DNA of 11,541 nt from Bacilli bacterium (GCA_024693165.1 JAILLM010000136.1:1-11541), one strand, 5' to 3'; numbered from the stretch's first letter, positions 1 to 6,645 are shown. Translations and numbers: made by a program. Notes: generated by a model not told the origin, from the sequence alone.

Positions 1-81
1 ATTGATTATATTGCTGGTATGACTGATTACTATTTTACTAAAGAATATGAGAATATTAAGAAACTTAAAAAGGAGATTTAA
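1..81 (+). CDS. C-terminal end of a probable dGTPase-like HD-family triphosphohydrolase (partial)
   Basis: This is the only + strand gene, and only its last 26 codons and a TAA stop are inside the window. The visible peptide contains DYIAGMTDYYF, which resembles the conserved IAGMTD-containing C-terminal segment of deoxyguanosinetriphosphate triphosphohydrolases (Dgt family). Those enzymes hydrolyse dGTP to deoxyguanosine and triphosphate. The HD metal-binding residues would lie upstream, outside the window, so the assignment rests on one motif. The peptide ends in a Lys-rich tail. The gene converges with the pilin-BspA gene, and the two share a terminator hairpin that overlaps this stop codon. 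Confidence 0.5.
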   Translation: MDYIAGMTDYYFTKEYENIKKLKKEI

Positions 82-99
82 AATCTCCTTTTATTTTTT
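67..99. terminator. Bidirectional intrinsic terminator between convergent genes
   Basis: A nearly perfect inverted repeat (68-79 with 81-92, core AAGGAGAT/ATCTCCTT) is followed by a T-rich run on the + strand and by a run of five T on the - strand. It lies between the two convergent stop codons: the + strand TAA at 79-81 is in the loop and the - strand TAA is at 102-104. It can therefore serve both genes. Confidence 0.75.
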
Positions 100-101
100 A
101 A

Positions 102-2228
102 TTATCTTCTTCCTTTATACCAAGAAGGAATAATACTAGATTTACAACTAATAAACATATCAGTCATATCTGGATTTTTACCCCTATTCCAATTTGATAC
201 ACCCGATAGTGTACTTAATGCTTTACAACCACCAAATGTATGAGCCATACTTACTACATTACTTGTATTCCATTTTGATACATTTAATGATGTTAACTTA
301 GCGCAATCCTCAAACATGTATGCTAGATTTATTACATTAGTTGTTACAAAAGTTGAAACATCTAATGTTGTTAAAGTAGAACATCCAGTAAACATATATC
401 CCATATCAGTAGCACTATTAGTTTTCCATCCGGAAATATTTAATGTTTTTAATGCAGCACATTTTTGGAATAAACCATTCATGTTAGTTACTTTACTTAC
501 ATTCCATTTAGATAGATTTAATGATTGTAATGACATACATCCATTAAACATAACGAACATATTTGTTACATTACTTACATTCCAATTTGTTACATTAAGT
601 GTTGTTAAGAATACACAGTTTGCAAATAATCCACCCATATCAGTAACTTGTCCAGTATTCCATTTTGATACATCTAATGATGTTAATCCAATATCATTCA
701 TGAACATAGTAAACATATTTGTTACTTTGCTTGTATCCCAATTAGCAACATTAACTGTTTTTAATAAAGAGCATCCTACGAACATAGCTCTCATAGTTGT
801 TACATTTGATGTTTTCCATTTACTTACATCAACACTTGTTAAAGCTGCACAGTTTGCAAATGTTGCTTCCATATTTGTTACATTACTTACATTCCAATTT
901 GTTACATTAATACCATTTAGTTTACTGCATCCATTAAATAATCCGTTCATTGTAGAAACTCTTGCAGTATTCCATTTGCTTACATCTAATGATGTTAAAC
1001 TACTACAATTCGTAAATGTTCCTTCCATACTTGTTACTTTTGAAGTATCCCAGTTACTTACATTTAACGAGCTTAATGAGTTACATTCGTTAAACATATT
1101 AGCTAAACTTGTTACATTACTTGTATTCCATCCACTTACATTTAAGGAAGTAACTTTAGTACAATTATGGAACATAAGATCAAAACTAGTTACATTTGTT
1201 GTATCTATATTTTCAACATTAACAGATGTTAAATTTGCATTATTAGTAAACATACTTGTAACATTTGTTACACCAGAAGTAAGTGAATTACCAAGTGTTA
1301 TCTTACTCGCTGAAGATGAATAGAACATCTTCTTCATTGAAGTTACATTTGAAGCATTTAAATTAGAAATATCAATTTCTTTAATACGAGCTCCACTAAA
1401 CATTTCACTACAATCGCTATTTAAGAATAAGTTTTCAGTTGCTTCAGAGAAATAATATAAATTATCTCCTTCAGCATATAGCCAAATTGGTAATGCTTTT
1501 TCATCAGCAGCAACATTATATTTTGTTACATCATCAGGTAAAGAACTACTTCTTAATATTGAATTAAATGTTTTATTAGAATTCTCACTTGATATAGTTG
1601 CTAAGTGTTCTTTAAATTTTGTACCTGATTCAAAAGTTGCATTTTCCTTTTTAACTGGTTCAGTAGTAGTTACTTCAGTAGTTGGTTCAGGTGATGGCGT
1701 TGGATTATCATTATTTATGTCCCCTCCACCTTTTGTAGAACAAGTTGTACATGGAGAATGCTCACACATATATTCAATTGTTAATTCTTCAGGTTTAAAA
1801 TCCTTCTTAGGTTTCATTTCATTAATAACTTTTAATTTTTGATCATTGTAATGATATAAACTAATTGCATAATCTTCATTAATTAATGTAATGTAAACAT
1901 CTTCGGTATCTAGATTAGCAAATACCCAACCCTCAAACGAACCTGTATTATCAATATCTAAATCTGTTTTAATATTATAAATAATACATGTAATATTGTT
2001 TTTTGTTAGTTCTTCATAGTCTTCCATTAATTTTGTATTTGTTCGAAGAGCTATTTTATCAGTATACATCGAAAAAGTTTTAATTTTTGATGTCTGTATT
2101 GTATGTAATACACCTGGAATTGCAATTAGTAAAAGTATAGCAATTATAACTATAACTGCAATCAGTTCAACTAAAGTAAACCCTTTATCTTTTAGTTTTT
2201 TCTTCAACTTTAAAAATAATTTAAACAT
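102..2228 (-). CDS. Type IV prepilin-like protein fused to BspA/DUF285 26-residue repeats (putative surface adhesin)
   Basis: 708 residues. The N-terminus is a basic 16-residue leader ending in Gly16, followed by GFTLVELIAVIVIIAIL. This is the prepilin peptidase signature: cleavage after Gly16, mature Phe1 and Glu5 (Glu21 here), and a hydrophobic helix to about residue 40. Residues 41-150 form a possible pilin-like head. A Cys cluster (CEHSPCTTC, 155-163) and a Pro/Thr-rich linker (about 174-192) follow. Residues 271-693 are BspA-like (DUF285) repeats with the motif L-x-x-L-(D/N)-V-S-x-W-x-T-S-x-V-T-x-M-x-x-x-F-x-x-C. There is no LPxTG, lipobox or C-terminal membrane helix, so anchoring would be through the pilin helix. 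Ordinary pilins are roughly 100-250 residues, so this one is very long. The ATG has an AGGTGA ribosome site at 2236-2241. No pilus assembly gene lies nearby. BspA repeats are known in adhesins; the adhesin role here is inferred. Confidence 0.85.
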   Translation of the reverse strand: MFKLFLKLKKKLKDKGFTLVELIAVIVIIAILLLIAIPGVLHTIQTSKIKTFSMYTDKIALRTNTKLMEDYEELTKNNITCIIYNIKTDLDIDNTGSFEGWVFANLDTEDVYITLINEDYAISLYHYNDQKLKVINEMKPKKDFKPEELTIEYMCEHSPCTTCSTKGGGDINNDNPTPSPEPTTEVTTTEPVKKENATFESGTKFKEHLATISSENSNKTFNSILRSSSLPDDVTKYNVAADEKALPIWLYAEGDNLYYFSEATENLFLNSDCSEMFSGARIKEIDISNLNASNVTSMKKMFYSSSASKITLGNSLTSGVTNVTSMFTNNANLTSVNVENIDTTNVTSFDLMFHNCTKVTSLNVSGWNTSNVTSLANMFNECNSLSSLNVSNWDTSKVTSMEGTFTNCSSLTSLDVSKWNTARVSTMNGLFNGCSKLNGINVTNWNVSNVTNMEATFANCAALTSVDVSKWKTSNVTTMRAMFVGCSLLKTVNVANWDTSKVTNMFTMFMNDIGLTSLDVSKWNTGQVTDMGGLFANCVFLTTLNVTNWNVSNVTNMFVMFNGCMSLQSLNLSKWNVSKVTNMNGLFQKCAALKTLNISGWKTNSATDMGYMFTGCSTLTTLDVSTFVTTNVINLAYMFEDCAKLTSLNVSKWNTSNVVSMAHTFGGCKALSTLSGVSNWNRGKNPDMTDMFISCKSSIIPSWYKGRR
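152..1418 (-). repeat. Tandem BspA-like repeats, 26 residues (78 bp) per unit
   Basis: The repeats cover residues 271-693 of the pilin-like protein. The first two units are spaced 25 residues (MF at 276, 301, 326). From there the period is exactly 26: Trp at 367, 393, 419, 445, 471, 497, 523, 549, 575, 601 and 653, with Phe in the same place at 627. The last unit is shifted by one (Trp680). A Cys recurs once per unit (356, 382, 408, 434, 460, 486, 538, 564, 590, 616, 642, 668). Units alternate between an SKW and an NW type, and two 41-bp blocks 312 bp apart are identical. Confidence 0.93.
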
Positions 2229-2247
2229 ATAAACTTCACCTAGTATA

Positions 2248-2276
2248 AATATAATATATATTTAATTTTTATTCAA
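2248..2276 (-). promoter_or_regulatory. Putative promoter of the pilin-BspA gene
   Basis: Read on the - strand, TTGAAT (2271-2276), a 17-nt spacer and TATATT (2248-2253) resemble a housekeeping sigma promoter. It lies just beyond the rny terminator. The predicted start would fall almost on the AGGTGA ribosome site, giving a very short leader. The AT-rich context allows other -10 choices. Confidence 0.4.
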
Positions 2277-2282
2277 TAAAAT

Positions 2283-2307
2283 AAAAAACGAAGTTTTAAA
2301 CTTCGTT
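2283..2307 (-). terminator. rny intrinsic terminator
   Basis: The inverted repeat ACGAAGTTT/AAACTTCGT (2288-2307) lies directly after the rny TAA codon. It is followed on the - strand by six T (complement of 2283-2288). It separates rny from the pilin-BspA gene. Confidence 0.8.
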
Positions 2308-3867
2308 TTATTTTGCTTCTTCAGTAGCTCTTGTTTCTCTAATAACAGTTATCTTAATTGTACCAGGATATTGCATTTCGTTTTCAATTTGATTTTTAAT
2401 ATCTCTAGCAATTTTCATACTCTTAAGATCATCGATTTGATCAGGTTTTACAATAACTCTGATTTCTCTACCAGCTTGCATTGCATAAGATTTTTCAACA
2501 CCCTCATAAGAGTTACCAATCTTTTCAAGTTGTTCTAATCTTTCAATGTATTTTTCCATCGAATCATTTCTAGCACCAGGTCTACTTGCACTCATAGTAT
2601 CTGCAATTTGTACTAAAACAGCAATTACTGATTCTTGTTCACAATCACCATGGTGAGAAGCAATTGAATTAACAACTACTTTATCTTCATGATATTTCTT
2701 AGCTAAATCTACACCGATTTCAACATGTGAACCTTCAGTTTCGAAATCAATTGCCTTTCCAATATCATGTAATAAACCAGCACGTTTTGCTAGGTTAACA
2801 TTTTCTCCAAGTTCACCAGCCATGATTCCACATAGGTTAGCAACTTCGATTGAATGTTGTAAAGCATTTTGTCCATAACTAGTTCTGAAATTTAATTTAC
2901 CAATTATATGAACTAATTCTGGATCAATTTTAGAAATACCAAGTTCATAAATAGCCTCTTTACCAATTTCAGTAACTTTAGTATTCATTTCTTTGCAAAC
3001 TTTATCATAGATTTCTTCAATTCTTGTTGGATGAATTCTTCCATCTTTAATTAAAGTTTCAATAGTTTGTTTTGCAATTTCTCTTCTGAATGGATCAAAA
3101 GATGAGATTGTAATAGCTTCAGGTGTATCATCAATAATTAAGTCTACACCAGTAACAGCTTCGATTGTATGAATGTTTCTTCCTTCTCTACCAATTAAAC
3201 GTCCTTTCATATCATCACTAGGAAGTGCAATTGTAGATGTAGTTGAAAGATTTGTAACATCATTAGCATATTTTTCCATTGAGCTAACTAACATATCTTT
3301 AGCTTTAGCATCAATTTCAAGTTTAGCTTCAGCTTCCATGTCTTTGATATATTCAGCTATTTCAACTTCCATTTCGGCTTCTACTCTTTGCATGATTAAG
3401 TCATGCGCTTTTTCTTTGGAAAATTTAGCAATACGCTCTAATTTTTCCATTTCTTCTTTCATAAGTTCGTCCATCTTATTTTCTTTTTCTTGGACCTTTT
3501 TTTGTAAAGCATTTAAATTATCATTTTTTTGTTCTAGTTGAGCATCACGATTTTGAAGCATTTCTTCTCTCTTATCAAGAGATTTTTCCCTTTGTAAAAG
3601 TCTATCTTCAGACTCTTTAATTTCTTCTTTTCTTTCTTTTACTTCTTTATCAGTTTCTTGCTTTAACTTATAACTTTCTTGCTTTAGTTCAGCAAGTGAA
3701 TCCCTTTTATATTTTTCAGCTTCTTTTTTAGCACTATTTAATAATTTTTCAGCTTTTTTACCAGCTCCAAAGCCAGTAACTACAACTAATACTAGTGTTA
3801 ATATTACACCAGCAATTAATCCAACGATTACGAAAATTAATGACGAACTACCAGCGTTCATTATCAT
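2308..3867 (-). CDS. rny: Ribonuclease Y
   Basis: 519 residues, close to the roughly 520 of Bacillus RNase Y, the membrane-bound endoribonuclease that starts mRNA decay in many Bacillota. In order it shows an N-terminal membrane helix (about 10-30), a long charged coiled coil (about 37-193), a KH RNA-binding domain with the GxxG loop in LIGREGRN (about 224-231), and an HD metal-dependent domain. The HD domain has His338 (LQHSIEVA), the His-Asp pair 367-368 (LLHDIGKA), SHHGD (404-408) and Asp423 (IADTMSASRPGAR). The reading frame extends seven codons further upstream, but those codons contain the ribosome site AAGGAGAG (3874-3881). The ATG at 3867, 8 nt after GGAG, is therefore the better start; an ATG two codons on is possible. 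It has its own promoter and terminator. Confidence 0.97.
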   Translation of the reverse strand: MIMNAGSSSLIFVIVGLIAGVILTLVLVVVTGFGAGKKAEKLLNSAKKEAEKYKRDSLAELKQESYKLKQETDKEVKERKEEIKESEDRLLQREKSLDKREEMLQNRDAQLEQKNDNLNALQKKVQEKENKMDELMKEEMEKLERIAKFSKEKAHDLIMQRVEAEMEVEIAEYIKDMEAEAKLEIDAKAKDMLVSSMEKYANDVTNLSTTSTIALPSDDMKGRLIGREGRNIHTIEAVTGVDLIIDDTPEAITISSFDPFRREIAKQTIETLIKDGRIHPTRIEEIYDKVCKEMNTKVTEIGKEAIYELGISKIDPELVHIIGKLNFRTSYGQNALQHSIEVANLCGIMAGELGENVNLAKRAGLLHDIGKAIDFETEGSHVEIGVDLAKKYHEDKVVVNSIASHHGDCEQESVIAVLVQIADTMSASRPGARNDSMEKYIERLEQLEKIGNSYEGVEKSYAMQAGREIRVIVKPDQIDDLKSMKIARDIKNQIENEMQYPGTIKITVIRETRATEEAK

Positions 3868-3927
3868 TATTTTCTCTCCTTTATACATCTAATAGAATTT
3901 TAATCATTATTAACCTTCTATATTTAA

Positions 3928-3956
3928 ATTATAGTTTATTAAGTTTACTTTTACAA
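3928..3956 (-). promoter_or_regulatory. rny promoter
   Basis: On the - strand, TTGTAA (3951-3956), a 17-nt spacer and a perfect TATAAT (3928-3933) give a likely start near 3921 and a leader of about 54 nt. The -35 box lies directly after the T run of the preceding terminator. Confidence 0.7.
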
Positions 3957-3957
3957 C

Positions 3958-3984
3958 AAAAAAATGAAATCAATGATTTCATTT
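3958..3984 (-). terminator. Terminator after the small membrane protein gene
   Basis: An 11-bp inverted repeat (3962-3972 with 3974-3984, core ATGAAATCA/TGATTTCAT) is followed on the - strand by seven T (complement of 3958-3964). The TGA stop of the upstream gene (3979-3981) lies inside the stem. Confidence 0.75.
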
Positions 3985-4335
3985 ATTTTTTACTCTTAAT
4001 ATATTATTAAAAATAAGAAAAATTATCGAATTTATAAAGTTTCCATATGTCAAATAGAAAAAAGATATTAAATAAAACATTACTAGAACAAATATCAAAT
4101 ATATCTTATTGTTTAATGAATATACTTTTTTATTAGTAGTTATTCCAGTAAGTATTGTTGTAATGCAAACTACCAAGTAAACTATTACTTCAAGTGTATA
4201 AATTAGTGAATAATTTAAATTAGCATTTATATATTTTTCACCAGTTGAAATCTTTTTAAACATAATTATTGATACTGCTTCTACGATTGTCATTAATATT
4301 AATGTTATCAACAATAACTTTCTATCTTTTTTCAT
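3979..4335 (-). CDS. Small hypothetical integral membrane protein
   Basis: 118 residues. I do not recognise a family. Hydrophobic stretches at about 8-26, 43-66, 78-97 and 100-113 predict four membrane helices, with a Lys-rich N-terminus (MKKDRK) and a short basic C-terminus (RVKNK). The ATG follows an AGGTGA ribosome site (4340-4345). The gene sits between recA and rny with its own candidate promoter and terminator, so it is probably transcribed alone. It ends in TGA; reading through TGA would destroy the terminator arrangement, which supports the standard code. It is strongly A/T-biased and rich in Ile, Leu and Asn, as expected for a small membrane protein here. Confidence 0.7.
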   Translation of the reverse strand: MKKDRKLLLITLILMTIVEAVSIIMFKKISTGEKYINANLNYSLIYTLEVIVYLVVCITTILTGITTNKKVYSLNNKIYLIFVLVMFYLISFFYLTYGNFINSIIFLIFNNILRVKNK

Positions 4336-4350
4336 GTTATCACCTAATTA

Positions 4351-4359
4351 AGTATAACA
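4351..4359 (-). promoter_or_regulatory. Candidate extended -10 promoter for the small membrane protein gene
   Basis: TGTTATACT on the - strand fits the extended -10 form TGnTATAAT with one mismatch. No good -35 box is seen; that position falls in the recA terminator hairpin. The start would lie close to the ribosome site. Confidence 0.35.
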
Positions 4360-4360
4360 T

Positions 4361-4387
4361 AAAAGGTGAAAAATTACTTTTCACCTT
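4361..4387 (-). terminator. Probable recA terminator (weak T tail)
   Basis: A 10-bp perfect stem (4363-4372 with 4378-4387, AAGGTGAAAA/TTTTCACCTT) has a 5-nt loop that holds most of the recA TAA stop. Only four T follow on the - strand, so termination may be incomplete and allow some read-through into the small membrane protein gene. Confidence 0.55.
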
Positions 4388-5387
4388 CATTTAAAATATT
4401 ATAATGTTCACGAACTTTGTAATCTATTTCTGCAGCAATATCAGGATTATTTCTTAAGAAGATCTTAGTATTTTCTTTACCTTGTCCAATTTTCTCCCCA
4501 TTGTACGAATACCATGCACCTGATTTATTAATTACATCAATATCAGATGCTAAATCAATAAGTTCTCCTTCATAAGAAATACCTTCACCATACATCATAT
4601 CAACTATAGCTGATTTAAATGGAGGAGCCATTTTATTTTTAACTACTTTTACAGTTGTACGGTTACCAATTACCGAATCTCCGACTTTAATTTGTTCTCC
4701 TCTTCTTACATCAAGTCTAATTGATGCGTAGAATTTTAATGCTCTTCCTCCAGTTGTTGTTTCAGGATTGCCAAACATAACCCCTACTTTTTCTCTTAAT
4801 TGATTAATGAAAATAGCAATTGTATTTGTTTTATTAATAATACCAGCAAGTTTACGAAGAGCTTGGCTCATAAGACGAGCTTGAAGTCCAACATGGTTAT
4901 CTCCCATTTCTCCTTCGATTTCAGCTTGTGGTACTAAAGCAGCTACTGAATCGATTACTACGATTTGAACAGCATTAGATCTAACTAGGGCTTCACAAAT
5001 TTCTAATGCTTGTTCACCAGTATCTGGTTGAGAAAGTAAAAGTTCATTAATATCTACTCCTAATGCTTTTGCATAAACAGGATCAAGTGCATGTTCTGCA
5101 TCAATAAATGCTGCTCTTCCTCCAGTCTTTTGTACTTCAGCTACTGCTTGAAGTGCAATAGTTGTTTTACCACTTGATTCAGGTCCGTATACTTCAACGA
5201 TTCTTCCTTTAGGGAATCCACCTACACCAAGGGCAACATCTAAACTTAGTGAACCAGTAGAAATAGTTTCTATTTCCATATGTGATTCATCACCAAGTTT
5301 CATAATAGCACCTTTACCGAATTGTTTTTCAATCTCGGCCATTACTTCTTCAAGTGCTTTGTCTTCTTTAATATCTGTTTTTTTCAT
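4374..5387 (-). CDS. recA: RecA recombinase
   Basis: 337 residues, full length for RecA, the ATP-dependent filament protein that performs homologous strand exchange and triggers LexA self-cleavage. Visible landmarks are the N-terminal oligomerisation helix with KQFGKGAIMKLG (21-32), Walker A GPESSGKT (68-75), DAEHALDP (96-103), Walker B VVIDS (143-147), the DNA-binding L2 region FGNPETTTGG (205-214) and a C-terminal domain with SGAWYSYNG. The acidic C-terminal tail is short. The ATG at 5387 is chosen because AAAGGAGA lies just upstream (5393-5400); a 16-codon upstream extension is possible but has no RBS. In Bacillus, cinA lies between pgsA and recA; here it is missing. Expression is likely DNA-damage induced, given the LexA box upstream. 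Confidence 0.98.
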   Translation of the reverse strand: MKKTDIKEDKALEEVMAEIEKQFGKGAIMKLGDESHMEIETISTGSLSLDVALGVGGFPKGRIVEVYGPESSGKTTIALQAVAEVQKTGGRAAFIDAEHALDPVYAKALGVDINELLLSQPDTGEQALEICEALVRSNAVQIVVIDSVAALVPQAEIEGEMGDNHVGLQARLMSQALRKLAGIINKTNTIAIFINQLREKVGVMFGNPETTTGGRALKFYASIRLDVRRGEQIKVGDSVIGNRTTVKVVKNKMAPPFKSAIVDMMYGEGISYEGELIDLASDIDVINKSGAWYSYNGEKIGQGKENTKIFLRNNPDIAAEIDYKVREHYNILNEGEK

Positions 5388-5425
5388 GTATAATCTCCTT
5401 TTGATTTGATCTTCCTTACATAATA

Positions 5426-5470
5426 ATTTTATCAAAGTGAATTATACAAAGTCAAGAAAAAATTGAACAA
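5426..5470 (-). promoter_or_regulatory. recA promoter region with two overlapping candidates
   Basis: Two - strand arrangements fit. One is TTGACT (5450-5455), an 18-nt spacer and TAAAAT (5426-5431), preceded by TGA to form an extended -10. The other is TTGTTC (5465-5470), an 18-nt spacer and a perfect TATAAT (5441-5446). The -35 of the second lies inside the LexA box; that of the first lies 9 nt downstream of it. Repressor binding could block either. Confidence 0.65.
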
Positions 5471-5477
5471 GTGTTCG
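5464..5477 (-). promoter_or_regulatory. LexA (SOS) operator upstream of recA
   Basis: On the - strand CGAACACTTGTTCA matches the Gram-positive SOS box CGAAC-N4-GTTCG at every core position (GAAC-N4-GTTC is perfect; only the last G differs). It overlaps the recA promoter region, which is where LexA acts in Bacillus. SOS control of recA is a well-supported inference. Confidence 0.85.
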
Positions 5478-5495
5478 AATATGTAAAATCTGCAT

Positions 5496-5527
5496 AAAAA
5501 AAGTAGAATTTTTAAAATTCTACTTTT
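5496..5527 (-). terminator. pgsA terminator
   Basis: A 14-bp inverted repeat (5499-5512 with 5514-5527, core GTAGAATTTT/AAAATTCTAC) is followed on the - strand by a seven-T run (complement of 5496-5502). The pgsA TAG stop (5520-5522) lies inside the stem. Confidence 0.8.
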
Positions 5528-6110
5528 CTTTAAATGCGTCTTTATTAACTGCGTAGTATTGAATACCACTTATAATTGATAAGATTGTTGCTGCATATAC
5601 AAGTCCTTGTGCAACATTTATACCAATAAATTCGAATGGTATATTTCCAAAGAATACTAGAGTTAAACCACTCATCATGCAAATAGTCTTAAGTTTTCCT
5701 AAGATAGATGCACCAACTGCATGACCACTTTGTCCTGCAACCATTTTAATTGAATCTACTGCAATATCTCTTGTAATAATAATTACTGGAACTGCAACAT
5801 TAATCATATTGTTATTTGCAAGTACGATTAAGATTCCATTAACTAACATTTTATCAGCAATAGCATCCATTACTTTACCAAAGTCAGTAACTAAGTTTCT
5901 ACTTCTTGCTAAGTATCCATCTAATGAATCTGTTAAAGAAGCAATTAGGAATACTACTCCACCAATTATATATTTTAATTCAATACTTACTACACCAATT
6001 TGATATTTTGGTAAATATAAACCACACGCATCAAATGGGAAAATTAAAAATATAATTAGTAGTATAGATAAAACTATACGAGCCATTGTAATTTTGTTTG
6101 GTAAATTCAT
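5520..6110 (-). CDS. pgsA: CDP-diacylglycerol--glycerol-3-phosphate 3-phosphatidyltransferase
   Basis: 196 residues, normal for PgsA. The enzyme makes phosphatidylglycerophosphate from CDP-diacylglycerol and glycerol-3-phosphate in the membrane, the committed step to phosphatidylglycerol. The CDP-alcohol phosphotransferase motif is intact: Asp61, then Asp64-Gly65-x2-Ala68-Arg69-x8-Gly78-x3-Asp82-x3-Asp86. Helices span about 9-25, 45-60, 88-115 and 143-185. GKLKTICMM (138-146) is typical of the PgsA branch. The ATG has a strong AGGAGGG site that overlaps the TAG stop of the rodZ-like gene 12 nt upstream, so the two are translationally close and almost certainly one operon. The terminator at its end separates it from recA. 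Confidence 0.95.
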   Translation of the reverse strand: MNLPNKITMARIVLSILLIIFLIFPFDACGLYLPKYQIGVVSIELKYIIGGVVFLIASLTDSLDGYLARSRNLVTDFGKVMDAIADKMLVNGILIVLANNNMINVAVPVIIITRDIAVDSIKMVAGQSGHAVGASILGKLKTICMMSGLTLVFFGNIPFEFIGINVAQGLVYAATILSIISGIQYYAVNKDAFKEK

Positions 6111-6122
6111 TTTATAACCCTC

Positions 6123-6602
6123 CTAATCTGTATAATAACTCAATACATCAGTACTGTTATTACCCACTGTAATTTGTGATACACTCCAATAAATAGCAAG
6201 TATTACTAATATTAGTACTACTAAAGTAACTATTATATATGGAAGTGTTTTTTCTTTAGGATAAGCTCTCGTATATGGAGATGCTATCCTATCCGGATCA
6301 TCATCTGTCGATTTTGAATTTTCCTTAATGGCTGCTACAATTTCTTGTGATGGAATCCTACTAGTATGATCAAACATATATTCATTGAATTCTTTTATGA
6401 CTTTATCAGTATCATATCCTAAGTATTTAGCATAATCTACCAAGTATCTTTTAAGCTCATAAATATCCTCAAATGATCCCAAAGTACCAGCTTCAATTTG
6501 CTCAAGGGCAATTACTGGAATATTTATATCATTAGATACTTCTTCTAGCGAAATACCGGCTGATTTTCTTAACCCCATTAATATTTCTCCTGTCTTATGC
6601 AA
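6123..6602 (-). CDS. RodZ-like HTH membrane protein, short form
   Basis: 159 residues. The N-terminus (TGEIL...LRKSAGISLEEVSNDINIPVIALEQIEAG) is the RodZ-type HTH domain (about 3-75), which in RodZ binds MreB instead of DNA. A disordered acidic linker (about 95-115), a membrane helix (119-139) and only about 20 external residues follow. The external beta domain found in many RodZ proteins is absent. Its place just before pgsA matches YmfM/RodZ of Bacillus. The start chosen is TTG at 6602, with AAGGAG 9-10 nt upstream, because it keeps the conserved GEIL segment. An ATG eight codons on, with its own AGGAG, is the alternative. The TAG stop overlaps the pgsA ribosome site. A role in cell shape is inferred from the family. 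Confidence 0.8.
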   Translation of the reverse strand: MHKTGEILMGLRKSAGISLEEVSNDINIPVIALEQIEAGTLGSFEDIYELKRYLVDYAKYLGYDTDKVIKEFNEYMFDHTSRIPSQEIVAAIKENSKSTDDDPDRIASPYTRAYPKEKTLPYIIVTLVVLILVILAIYWSVSQITVGNNSTDVLSYYTD

Positions 6603-6630
6603 AAGAAACCACTCCTTAATATTTAATATA

Positions 6631-6645
6631 AAAAAAGAATAATCT
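6631..6645 (-). terminator. rnpB 3' end and T-run terminator
   Basis: The 3' strand of helix P1 (AGATTATTC on the - strand) is followed at once by a run of seven T. Long-range P1 pairing plus the T run marks the 3' end. It is not a local hairpin, so read-through into rodZ-like/pgsA, 34 nt away, is plausible. Confidence 0.5.

Noticed and set aside
316..1323. Long + strand open frame of 335 codons
   Set aside because: It is antisense to the 78-bp coding repeats. The periodicity keeps the opposite frame free of stops, its product has no recognisable fold, and no ribosome site was evident.
152..1418. Regular 78-bp spacing resembling a CRISPR-like array
   Set aside because: The units are diverged coding repeats in one open frame with a fixed protein motif; there are no identical direct repeats separated by unique spacers.
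3173..3541. + strand open frame opposite rny
   Set aside because: Shadow of the RNase Y coiled-coil and KH coding region; Ser/Phe-rich product typical of antisense frames.
3795..4010. + strand open frame across the rny start and upstream region
   Set aside because: It spans the rny 5' end, promoter and a terminator hairpin; low-complexity product and no ribosome site.
3979..4335. Mycoplasma-type code with TGA read as Trp
   Set aside because: Trp positions checked in several genes use TGG, and the one TGA stop is inside a terminator hairpin; read-through would give an implausible extension.
5809..6003. + strand open frame opposite pgsA
   Set aside because: Short antisense shadow of a highly conserved gene.
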